The translations under genes were made by a program, and so were the position numbers. DNA of 64,000 nt from Ascaphus truei (Eukaryota > Chordata > Amphibia > Anura > Ascaphidae), in the NCBI GenBank assembly GCA_036426205.1, contig CM071568.1:219885169-219949168 (forward strand), given 5' to 3'. Position 1 is the first letter of the stretch. Each line of letters starts with the position of its first letter. Positions 21,024-31,212 of this stretch are shown here, one piece after another. The notes under the pieces are model-generated. The model saw only the letters and a program-made list of their open reading frames with translations. It was not told where the DNA came from and did not search any database.

Positions 21024-22233
21024 TGTAGCCAGGTTCCCTGTCAGTGCTCAGAGCCCCTCCGGTTACTCACGGAGGTGCTCAGGGTGAAGTGCGAGGGCGT
21101 GCGCTAGCATAGCGCGCCTCTCCTGTGGATGCAGCCGGTTGCTGGGGACGCGGTCACGTTGCTGAGGTCCCGACGGCTCGCGGTTCAGGGCGCCGCCATT
21201 GCCAGGTGCGTTGCGCATGCGCAGGGGCTAGGAGCGCCGGGAGGCCCACAGACAGGTCGCGCATGCGCAGTGAAGGGTAGTCAGCCCCCAGGGTGCACAG
21301 GGGCAGAGCCACATGACCCCAGGGAGCCAATAGGGCTACAGTATCTCCCTGCTCAGGGATAGATACATTTTGCGGGCTTGGAGCACGCTGGTCAGTTGGT
21401 GACCGGAGCAGCTAGGGGAAGGAGGTAGGGTGCAGGAGTCAATGACTCCCTGCACTAGGCCAGCAGCCCCCCCTAGGCCTGAGATAGCCCTGAGTCATAG
21501 TAGCTGAGTGTTGTAGGGACAGGCCCCAGGTTAGGGACCCTGCCCCTTATCAGTATCCAGAGTCAGTTAGGGACACAGCGGACGCTGCGTTTCCATTCCG
21601 AGGTTTGGGCTCAGACCTCCGCTGCGGCTGCAGCAGCCATCCTGGTGGTATCACCCCAGACGGTAGTTCCTGTATTCATCAGCCACCGGATCCTTTGTGA
21701 AGCTCCTTGGCAGGCCCGGGCACAGGAGTGCTCGGCAGGTAACCTTCATCAAGTGCACCAACGATCCTATACTATTATTATCAGACATAGTGGCTGCGCA
21801 GTCACACACATTCATCTCCCTTGAGGGTGGAGGACAATTGTGTGGGGTTACTAGACACGGGGTGGGATCACCCGGTGGGGGGATACGGGAGTGTTGGCGT
21901 CCGCCGTGATGCGAGTAGAGTGTCTCCGTTAGGGAGGACCGTTGATCTGTGTATGCCTATGAATATACTTGCAAGTAAAGTTATTGGTTGTTTTACATGC
22001 TGTTGTGTGATCTATATATATATATATATATTGTCCTGCGAGGATCATTCCCCCTCTGGTGGGAACCATCGCAGGTAGAGGCACTGCACCGAGTACGAGG
22101 TTACTCCTATCACTATTATACGTGCACCAGGCTCCCCGTGGCCCCCTGTGACAGGTAAAGCACCACACCTGGTAACATTAGGTTCCCCGCACATATATAC
22201 CCTATGCTCTTGGGTGGGGGAATACCCGTTACA
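21024..22233 (+). repeat. 5' LTR of PNMA-type Gypsy element
   Basis: Starts TGTAGCCAGG and ends CCGTTACA. It closely matches 25567-26813 along its length. It contains a GC-rich first third with several GCATGCGCA words and a (TA)n run near 22012-22030. Confidence 0.9.
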
Positions 22234-22283
22234 TTTAAAGGCGCTGCTGAGAGTCTACCTGGGGTGCCCTATTCCATATCATA

Positions 22284-23674
22284 TTGTCCGATTTAAACAC
22301 CATAATGTCCGTGCCGTCAAAGCAAGACGTCAATGACTGGGCCTTAGCGCGACAAGTATCCCCAAGGTGCGCGGTTGCAGTGGCGGGAGTAGCAAATGAC
22401 ACGGACCTATCCACAGTGCGCACACAAGTAAGAAATTGCCCGGGGTTGACCACCGCCCGGGTGGTGGACCATAAACTGGATGCTGACGGCCAGAGGGTTA
22501 CCTATCTCCTGGTCACCATGCGTGACATATGCTTAGAGACTGTTCCCATGTATTAAACCTACCCGAGCCCTCCGCAGAGGACTGTCTCATGATCTATCCT
22601 GACACCAAGGCTTCCGAAGAAGCATCCACCAGTACTGGACCAAACACGAGCCACCGGGTGACCAGTACTCCTCACAGGGTAGACCCCCCTAAGGTCTCTT
22701 TCACCCCGAGCGGGTTAGGAGGTGTCGCCAGCTGGGCGAGGAGCCCACCCACCCCGCCTACTCCTGATAGACGGCCCGGCGGCCTCCCAACCATGCCTAG
22801 CGTAGAAGCTGGAACCAGTAGTCAGCCCCTTAGTGGAGATCTTTCCTTGAATATGATAGCCTCCCAACTAGTAGAAGCTGTCACCATCTCGACCCAAGCC
22901 CAGAGCTACCGGAAACTAAAGGCCTTTTCTGGGATTCTGCCAACACCTGCGGGAGAAGAAGGGATCGAAGCATGGAGGGACCATACGCTCCAAGCAATAG
23001 CGGAGTGGTCGTGCTCCGAAGCCAGCAAAAGACTCAGAGGCCCAGCCGCACGGCTGGTACGGACATAGCGTGACATAGAAAGAGAAGTTACGGCACAGGA
23101 ACTAGTGGAAATGCTCACTCAGTCCTATACCCGAGAAGACGACGAGGATGAGCTAATGCCGCAGTTGAAAGCTCTTCGCCAAAAAGAAGGAGAGGATTTA
23201 TCTGCCTTCGCTCGTGAACTACAGCTGTCCCTGGGGACGCTCCTGACCAAAAATATCATTTCCGCCGCCGAAGCGGACCGATACCGACTCAAACAGCTAC
23301 TCAAGGGGTCGTTGCCTGATCACAACATAGCTATAATGATGCGGGCCGCACCGATCACTGTAGTATCACCCAGCTACATGGAATTAATGGGTTACATCAG
23401 AGGACATGAGGTGCAGCGACATTTCCATGAATCCAAAAGGACAAAAGCTACCATCAAGGGTGACACCTCGATTCCCTCTGCCCCAAAGGGTAAGAAATCT
23501 TCAACCCCGGAGGAGGAAGTGACTCACAAGTCACCTGCCAGGGAAGGTCGTGTTCCTGAGAGGTCATTTTCCACGTACAAGGGTCGTCCTGAACGCCGCG
23601 ACGTAGTTTGCTACAACTGCGGGAAGAAGGGCCACTTCTCCAACGATTGTCTGAAGAGGGATGATCCTCCGTAG
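22284..23674 (+). pseudogene. gag: PNMA-like gag, two lesions
   Basis: Gag builds the retroelement capsid. The first frame (22284-22556; a second ATG at 22305 gives MSVPSKQDVNDWALARQV) resembles the N-terminal region of paraneoplastic Ma antigen (PNMA) proteins. The reading passes to another frame (to 23068) with the capsid start YRKLKAFSGILP and GEEGIEAWRDHTLQAIAEWS. After a TAG at 23066-23068 it continues to 23674 with LVEMLTQSYTREDDEDEL, LKALRQKEGEDLSAFARELQ and a zinc knuckle CYNCGKKGHFSNDC (C-x2-C-x4-H-x4-C, about 23609-23650). PNMA genes are known to derive from this type of Gypsy Gag. One frameshift and one stop make this copy defective. Confidence 0.85.
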
Positions 23675-23879
23675 GAAAAACCTCCTAAAAGAAGAAACCC
23701 AGCCCGGTCAATGGTATGCCGAGTACAAACGGCCGAGTCTGACTCAGAATTTCCTCCTGGAACCACAGATGCCCCTTCTGACGCCGGCCCCGGTGATGAT
23801 GCCTCCCGAAGGGAAGCTTACAGTCACGTAGGCCCCGCGAGCAGGAGCAGACCCCTGCAAAAATCCCCAGTTACAGACG

Positions 23880-24440
23880 GCAGGAGAGACGAGTGCGGCA
23901 AGCGGCGAACGGCTCCGCCTAGCGGGTGACGTCATTCCGGACGGGAGACATCGCGAGAAGTGGCCTGCAGAGACGCCCGGCCTGATAGTGATCAGAAGAG
24001 GCGCCTGCGGCCATTACGGGAGCACCACACGCTTAAGATCAGCTGCTACCGGACCGAACCTCTTGTATACCACTGCCTGATATTTCTGGATTTCTGTAAG
24101 TAGGACTCCGGTTTTACACACCGGATCCTAGACCTGCTCCGTCAGTTCACTGACATTTTAGTATTAATGTTTAAATAAATCTCTGTTATATTGTCAGCCT
24201 ATCTGTCAGTGTTGTAAGTTGTGTATGTCTTGTGTGTGTGTGTTATATGTTTTATTCATACAGTGTCACGCTATGATTTCTCCCTTTATCTTCCTTGCAT
24301 TATATACCACGGTTGCTGCTGTGGAGCCTGCTGTCTAACAATTGGATCACCTTTATTGGATACTGCAGCACATCTTTGGACTCAATTATTTTCCTTTTGG
24401 ACATTGAGGCGCCGGTCTGTATTGTTTTCTCTGGTCTTCC
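23880..24440. other. Foreign segment replacing pol
   Basis: Between the post-Gag linker and the integrase end lies sequence with no retroviral-type coding. It includes a TGACGTCA site (23927-23934) and, near 24097, GTAAGTAGGACTCCGGTTTTA, which resembles GTGAGTAGGATTCCAATTTTA near 30890 in the Penelope-related region. It may be a fragment of that family. Exact borders are uncertain by some tens of bases. Confidence 0.5.
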
Positions 24441-25454
24441 CAACCGCCTTCACTCAGACCAAGTGCTCAGAAAACTGAATGGAGTCGACACGTGGAGGCC
24501 CTGGTGCATGCGTACAATTGCACCCGACACGAGTCAACTGGATTCTCCCCATACTTCCTCATGTTTGGGCGAGAGGCGAGACTGCCAGTGGATGTACGTC
24601 TTAGAGTCTCGACAGATGGGATACACAATGCTACCCATTTCAAATACGTGCAAAGACTTAAAGACAGTTTACAGCAGGCCTATCAACAAGCTGAGAAGTC
24701 TAAAGCTAAACTGAACGCTGGAAATAAAAGGCGATACGATCATAAGGTCAAATATCGGGAACTTCGTCCTGGGGACGCTGTGTTGCTTCGAAATCTGGGA
24801 GTACCGGGAAAACACAAATTGTCCGACCGATGGAGAGACGGGGTATATGAAATAGAATCTCAGATGCCTGGCCTCCCGGTCTATCGCATCAAAGACACTG
24901 AAGGCCGGGTAAAGGTATGGCACTGCAATCATCTTCTCCCCATTCCACAAGTGGGAGATGAGGAAGCAGAGATACTTGCCACACAGCTCAACGGTGAGTC
25001 CGACTTTTTAGAGATGGGTCAAGAGACTGTCAATAACGAAACCCACTCTGAAACTCCTGAAGATCCTATGGAAGGACCCTCTCAAAGGGACCCCTCCACA
25101 GAAGGGGCATCTCCTGGAGGAGCTATGGGTAAAGGGCCCCGTAGGCCAGTGCCTACTAAGGTGGCACCAACAGGCCAGCCTTTGGATCCACAGAGCCCGT
25201 GCTTTGTGCCTAACAGAGACTGTTCAGAGACATTTCTCCCCTCAAGGGAAGAGGCTGAGCCTCAGAACTGTGTTTATTACTCCCCCGAGGGAGTTGCAGA
25301 AGAACAGTTCCGAAGGAGCCAAAGAGTCAGGTACCCTCCAACTCGGGTAACCTATGATCAAATTGGGGCACCCCATTATGAGGCTCAGCAGTGGTCTCGG
25401 AGCAAGATCCAATCTGTGATTGTGATGCTCACAGAATTATGCAACCTCGTATAA
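24441..25454 (+). pseudogene. pol: C-terminal integrase end of Gypsy pol
   Basis: The 320-codon frame (24492-25454) has YNCTRHESTGFSPYFLMFGR, the usual sequence after the integrase catalytic core, then VLLRNLGVPGKHKLSDRW and VWHCNHLLPIP from the C-terminal DNA-binding (GPY/F-type) region. A long acidic, proline-rich tail ends with RRSQRVRYPPTRVTYDQIG. Integrase inserts the cDNA into the genome. The catalytic D,D-35-E residues themselves are absent, because everything upstream is lost. Confidence 0.85.
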
Positions 25455-25555
25455 AGTCATGTAATGTGCTAAGTTATATTTTGAAATGCATTTTTATTAT
25501 ATAATTTCTGTACATTGTTGAGTTGTGTCCCAAGCGAGGACGTTGGGGTTTTTAC

Positions 25556-25566
25556 CAGGGGGAGGA
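25556..25566 (+). promoter_or_regulatory. Polypurine tract of Gypsy element
   Basis: AGGGGGAGGA immediately precedes the TGTAGCC start of the 3' LTR, the expected place for plus-strand DNA priming. Confidence 0.8.
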
Positions 25567-26813
25567 TGTAGCCATGTCCCCTGTCAGTGCTCAGAGCCCC
25601 TCCGGTTACTCACGGAGCCGCTCGGGGTGAAGTGCGGGGGCGTGCGCTAGCATAGCGTGCCTCTCCTGTGGATGCGGCCGGTTGCTGGGGACACGCGTGG
25701 CCCGTTGCTAGGGCCGCGGTTGCGTTGCTGAGGTCCCGGCGGCTCGCGGTTCAGGGCGTCGCCATTGCCAGGTGCGTTGCGCATGCGCAGGGGCTAGGAG
25801 CGCCGGGAGGCCCACAGACAGGTCGCGCATGCGTAGTGAAGGGTTGTCAGCCCCCAGGGTGCACAGGGGCATATCTACATGACCCCAGGGAGCCAATAGG
25901 GCTACAGTATCTCCCTGCTCAGGGATAGATACATTTTGCGGGCTTGGAGCACGCTAGTCAGTTGGTGACCGGAGCAGCTAGGGGAAGGAGGTAGGGTGCA
26001 GGAGTCAGTGACTCCCTGCACTAGGCCAGCAGCCCCCCCTAGGCCTGAGATAGCCCTGAGTCATAGTAGCTGAGTGTTGTAGGGACAGGCCCCAGGTTAG
26101 GGACCCTGCCCCTTATCAGTATCCAGAGTCAGTTAGGGAAACAGCGGACGCTGCGTTTCCATTCCGAGGTTTGGTCTCAGACCTCCGCTGCGGCTGCAGC
26201 AGCCATCCAGGTGGTATCACCCCAGATGGTAGTTCCTGTATTCATCAGCCACCGGATCCTTTGTGAAGCTCCTTGGCAGGCCCGGGCACAGGAGTGCTCG
26301 GCAGGTAACCTTCATCAAGTGCACCAACGATCCTATACTATTATTATCAGACATAGTGACTGCGCAGTCACACACATTCATCTCACTTGAGGGTGGAGCA
26401 CAATTCTGTGGGGTTACTGGACACGAGGTGGGATCACCCGGTGGGGGGATACGGGAGTGTTGGCATCCGCCGTGACGCGAGTAAAGTGTCTCCGTTAGGT
26501 AGGACCGTTGATCTGTGTATGCCTATGAATATTCTTGCAAGTAAAGTTATTGGTTGTTTTACATGCTGTTGTGTGATCTATATATATATATTTTGTCCTG
26601 CGAGGATCATTCCCCCTCTGGTGGGAACCATCGCAGGTGGAGGCGTTGCACCGAGTACGAGGTTACTCCTATCACTATTATACGTGCCCCAGGCACCTCG
26701 TGGCGGAGGCTTAGGCCCCCTGTGAGCCTGACAGGTAAAGCACCACACCTGGTAACATTAGGTTCCCCGCACATATATACCCTATGCTCTTGGGTGGGGG
26801 AATAGCCGTTACA
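25567..26813 (+). repeat. 3' LTR of PNMA-type Gypsy element
   Basis: Pairs with 21024-22233. It has a small extra block near 25690-25725 (GGCCCGTTGCTAGGGCCGCG) and a short segment near 26700 not in the 5' copy. Substitutions and small indels between the LTRs indicate the insertion is not brand new. Confidence 0.9.
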
Positions 26814-27789
26814 TAAGAATAACAATCATAACATTTACTGTGAGCAATAACCAGAAACCACATACAGGCAATATCAATACTAATGATTACAGCTATACCT
26901 CACCGCACAGGGCATTATCCCACCACCGTGTATCCAGACACCGTGTCCACAGTACCCGAGGTGCCCTTAGGTCACTTCTCCCAATAAGTGTCCCCAAAAG
27001 ATGCCCACACCTCTAGGCGTAATCAGCGCCTTATTATACCAGTGTTGGTGCACATTTAGCAAACAGTACCTGCCAGGTGTGTCCACACCCGGGCGCGCTA
27101 ACAACAAGAAGCAGGGGATCCGCCGATCCAACGATATCCTCCGTTGAATGGGATGTCGCCCTCTGGAGTGACTTCCGCAATGATGGCCGCTCACTCTCTG
27201 GCAGTCTGGTCTCAGTTCAAATTAAATCACTGTGGCCCTAAGCTGACTAACCACTTAAGGGGCAGGATCCCTAACTGAAGTGCCTTCCCCACAGCAACCA
27301 CAAGCTTAGGATGAGTTGGGGCTTATCTGAGGCCTAGGGGATCTCTGGCCTAGTTCAGAGGGTAACAGACCCCTGCACCTGTACAACCTCCCCTAGCTGC
27401 GTACCCTGTCCCAACTGCCAGCAACCCTCAGAGTTCCAAATGTATCAACTGCCTCACAGAAGAATCCTGTCACTTCATTGGCCACCTGACTCCCAGCCCT
27501 GTTGCCTTCTGGGGGCTGTAGTCCCTGCGGAACCCCCTTAACATTGGCACCGCGTGCGCTATCTCTAATGGCCGCCGCAATGCTCCCTGTGCATGCGCGA
27601 ACCTTGTAATGGCCGCCGCACATGGGGAAGATACTGCACATGCGTGTGCAAAGGCAGGATGGCGACGCCCTGATCATTAGCTCCCGTCGGGGCTCCGGTG
27701 ATGCGCTCGCCAGTTCAGCAGCCCCCACAGCCCCCCCCTTCTCCCGAATGGCAGCGGAGGCAAGGGGCCAATTGGGGAACCCAGGCCAC
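26814..27789 (-). mobile_element. Old LTR, part 2 (5' portion, minus strand)
   Basis: On the minus strand it starts near GTGGCCTGGGTTCCCC (27774-27789), comparable with TGTAGCCAGGTTCCC of the Gypsy LTR. It continues through GC-rich sequence with GCATGCGCGAAC-like words and runs on at 21023 after removal of the inserted element. Total length, about 1.17 kb, matches the 1.21-kb LTR of the inserting element. No target duplication is clear, in line with greater age. Confidence 0.7.
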
Positions 27790-29570
27790 TTTTATTTCTG
27801 TTGTCAAAGTGGTTTGTAACTCCCTTTATTTGTCCTAATAATTGTAATGAAATGTTGCAGTATTAGCAAAAATTCCAGTACGTTGATTCTACACATTTTC
27901 TTCATATCTGTTTAATCTTAAAGTCTATTACATTTTAAAATGCTCAGTCTACATTGGACAAGGAGTATATTTAAAAAAAATAATAATAATAAACATTGCC
28001 TTACTGTGCTTTAATACACACATCTATAAAATTTCTATCAATTATATAAGTGTTCAGGGCAACTACATTACATATTATATAACATTGTTTTTCCCTCTCA
28101 AGAGCACTTTTTGATTACAAATCCGGTCTTTAAACCATACTTTTTAAACTTTTGAAAATTGTTCACATGAAAAACCGGTGGAGACATAATTTCATAAATT
28201 CTTTAGCACTTAATTAAATCCATCAAACATGGCCTTTTGTCCCTTAGGCAAAATTCTACATAACTCCTAAATTGCAATATTAAAAATTCAGAATTGGTGT
28301 GTGTCCTAAAAGCATCAATTTACAACTGTAATAAAATTCCAAGTTAAGATATACTTCTTCTCACTGACATTATCTTCATTCTAGTTTCCTTTTTCCAAGC
28401 TGTCAGTACAAGACAAGTCATCCCTCATTTTTGAGATGCTAAGAAGCTTAAGATAGGTTTTTGTTCCCCATTACTAACATGTCTTGCATTGCAAATATAT
28501 GTACAGATGCATTAAAAGCCAAGCAGTCATCTGGTTATTTCAAGATTCTTAATTATTCAAGGTCATACTGTATGCTGACAATGTATAAGAAGTAAAATGT
28601 GTGCCACCTTTTAAAAGTTGTCAATGTACGGTATTCCCTGGAAATGTGAAGGTGTATAACGTCAGCCTACAGAGATATCAGCAAAAGGAAAATGAGAAGG
28701 TTGGCAAGAATTAAGAAAACTCTCTAAGTAAATGTCGGTGGTTTCTACAGTATATACAACTTTTGGTGAGAGTTTACCACTGACCAATGCATTGTTGCAA
28801 AAAGTGATTACCCTATCAAGTGGGGAGTTGAATATTTTGACGAGAGACCATCATTGCTTTTCTCTCCCACATAATGTCATTTTATTTTTAGTGACATTTT
28901 TGGACACCTAGAAGTCCTACATACTGCTTTTTATGAAATCATTATGTGGCAGTTACGTGAGCATTGATAGGATGATTAATATAACATGAGAATATAACTT
29001 TTAATAGTGATATTAAAACTAGAAGTAAAAATATCTCAAATGAGTACCAAAACTGTTGATATTATCTGATGTTAGAAGACACGGATACCATAATGTTGGC
29101 TAAATTAGCACTAAGGATAAACCATTATGTCTAAATAATTTGCACTTTAACAGTAAAATAGCTATATGAAGCTATTATAGCTAGGATAAAATGAAATTAA
29201 TTGAAATAAGAGATGTGGTAAATTTATACTTTCCTCCAAAATCGATGGTCCTATAATATCACACTATTAGATCTAAAGTATATACCATGCACATATTTTA
29301 TACAGTAGCAAACCAGATGATGATAAAAGGGTGAAATTTAGATAGGAAAGCTGGTACGTATCCCAATAATTAGGTACGTATAATGATAGTCCCATACATA
29401 AACGTGGACAAACAGAACCAGTTAAAACTGGTATGGAATTAATGTATCAGGGGTCACTGATGAAATGAGTAGCTTGTCATAATATGAACACCTACTGTTT
29501 ATTGTATATTCTAGTGCTGCTTTGCTACACATAATAACATCTGATATTAAAGACTCATATACAGATGGTC
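27790..29570. other. AT-rich sequence, no gene seen
   Basis: Nothing recognisable as coding, RNA gene or element terminus in about 1.8 kb. Confidence 0.55.
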
Positions 29571-30407
29571 AATAACCAGAATGCAGCAGCCATACGGATG
29601 TCTCTCACTGTGGTAGCGGAGAACAGAACAGCGTCTGCCAACAGGTGATTGTTCGCCGTCGAATCTAAGGCTGCGGCCAGGCAGGGAGCGGACGCGCTGG
29701 CGCTTGTGCGCTGTGCCCTGCTCGGGCAATTTGTGGCCGGCTAGGTGCGTGCGCGGGGGCGTGTTGGAGGTGTGGCCAAGACGTCCGGGAGCTGGTTCGT
29801 CCTCCTTGGGCAGACCTCTCACGTGATGCGCAAGCGGCAAATTAAAATTTGACGTCTGCTACAATTTAGTCCCTGCTTCCTCGTCCAGATTCAGGGCTGT
29901 GACGTCAGCATCACGTCTTCCTACGGTGGCTGCTGCAGGTCAAAAAGAGCTACGCGTTTCACCTAGGATCAGGCTTCGTCAGGCTCTTGTAGTCAGGATA
30001 TATGTATTTTGGGGTTCCTTAGAGCTTGCTGGGTATCTGTGTGTTTATTAACGTTGTCCAGCTGGTCTCAGCTGTTTTGGAGGTCAATGGCCCTCCCTCC
30101 CAGGGTTAACCTCGACTCTTCCCACTTTCCAAGTGAGCAGGTCTTGCATGCAGCTGGTTGTGACAGATCCAATGTGATAATTCTTCCTCTAATTATAGAG
30201 GTAAATAAGAATTTTAATCAGTTAATGTTAGGACATGCTAATGGTCATGCCTTGATGTGGCTAGCAGGCTTATAATGCTTTGGCCAAGGGGTTAACTAAA
30301 TGGCCCTTTTTCAAGAGATATATAGGTATTTCACTGTGTATTTTTGTCATATTGGATGTAGCTTTAGGCTTCTTTGTTTTTTGTTGTGTACATTTAGCCA
30401 CGTCGAC
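29571..30407. mobile_element. Penelope-related non-coding segment
   Basis: Carries a canonical-core hammerhead-like motif (29945-29988, minus), a TGACGTCA site (29900-29907) and the phrase GGGTTCCTTAGAGCTTGCTG (30012), which returns at 30460 and 31034. Assignment to Penelope-like elements rests on the hammerhead motif and on the parallel arrangement at 46047-46170. Confidence 0.4.
29945..29988 (-). ncRNA. Hammerhead ribozyme candidate, best copy (copy d)
   Basis: Minus strand, in order: stem I strand AAGAGC; core CUGACGA; one extra A; stem II GCCU/AGGU with GAUCCU loop; GAAA; C-GC-GU; cleavage-position A; stem I strand GCUCUU. The two stem I strands pair perfectly for six base pairs and abut the core exactly where a type I hammerhead needs them. 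Stem III is only two pairs but is the palindrome ACGCGU, which could pair with a second copy in a dimer, as proposed for short-stem-III hammerheads of retroelements. The expected product is self-cleavage after the A preceding GCUCUU. Confidence 0.65.
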
Positions 30408-30637
30408 TAGCACTCCAATTGACAATTATATACTTGTATATTATGTGGTCATTTTTGGGGTTCCTTAGAGCTTGCTGTGTTTAGTTAGTATTAATGGCCT
30501 ACTGCTCAAGCATTCTAATTAGAAAAGAACAATTCTTGCTACTTATACTGACCTTTGCGTATATTCCTTCAAACAGGACCATCATATTAGGTCCATGCCC
30601 CTGCATTACCAGCTGCACCAGGCAAAGATACAGTGTT
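30408..30637 (+). repeat. Direct repeat, copy 1 (about 230 bp)
   Basis: Begins AGCACTCCAATTGACAATTA and ends AGATACAGTGTT. It is almost identical to 30982-31212. Homology stops within one or two bases of the stem I strand of hammerhead-like copy e. Confidence 0.9.
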
Positions 30638-30683
30638 CCCTGACAAAGAGAGACACCATTTGTACTTTCGAAATGCGTTGGAA
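30636..30683 (+). ncRNA. Hammerhead-like motif (copy e)
   Basis: Plus strand: UUCC; core CUGACAA (position 8 is A instead of G); A; stem II GAGAG/CUUUC; GAAA; UGCGU; U; GGAA. Stem I (UUCC/GGAA) and stem II are fully paired. The G8-to-A change would be expected to impair cleavage. Confidence 0.5.
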
Positions 30684-30981
30684 GGTTTTTTGGCACCGTT
30701 GAGCCACCGTAGCTGAAATTCAATACTGGTGACGTCATCGAGCCGTGCAGATCGTGTGCAATCCAGGAAGCAAGGCTTGTGGAAGCACTGAATCGGATCC
30801 CCGGCATCAGAGGCAAACACAGCACCAGGCGAACGGCGATACCAACGGCAAAGACCATAAACCAAGTGCTTATTTCCTATTCACTTCTGGTGAGTAGGAT
30901 TCCAATTTTATACCAGACGGAGCAAAGAATAAGAATTGCTGGACTAAGCACCGCAGTGCAAGAGAGTGCTGAGGCACGAGT

Positions 30982-31212
30982 CCAGCACTCCAATTGACAA
31001 TTATATACTTGTATATTATGTGGTCATTTTTAGGGTTCCTTAGAGCTTGCTGTGTTTAGTTAGTATTAATGGCCTACTGCTCAAGCATTCTAATTAGAAA
31101 AGAACAATTCTTGCTACTTATACTGACCTTTGCGTATATTCCTTCAAACAGGACCATCATATTAGGTCCATGCCCCTGCATTACCAGCTGCACCAGGCAA
31201 AGATACAGTGTT
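30982..31212 (+). repeat. Direct repeat, copy 2
   Basis: Near-identical to 30408-30637, starting at the same AGCACTCC and ending at CAGTGTT. The 344-bp spacer between the copies contains hammerhead-like copy e and a TGACGTCA (30730-30737). Confidence 0.9.

Larger units (their letters stand above)
21024..26813 (+). mobile_element. Ty3/Gypsy element with PNMA-like Gag, pol mostly lost
   Basis: Two direct LTRs of about 1.2 kb (21024-22233, 25567-26813), each TGTAGCC...GTTACA, flank a 3.3-kb interior with gag and the end of integrase. A TAAG on both outer sides (21020-21023 and 26814-26817) is the target duplication. A purine run AGGGGGAGGA directly before the 3' LTR is the polypurine tract. Protease, reverse transcriptase, RNase H and most of integrase are missing; about 560 bp of unrelated sequence stands in their place. 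Target is an older LTR of related type. Confidence 0.9.

Noticed and set aside
22234..22260. tRNA primer-binding site of the PNMA-type Gypsy element (GGCGCTGCTGAG)
   Set aside because: It lacks the usual TGG start and I cannot match it to a tRNA 3' end with confidence.
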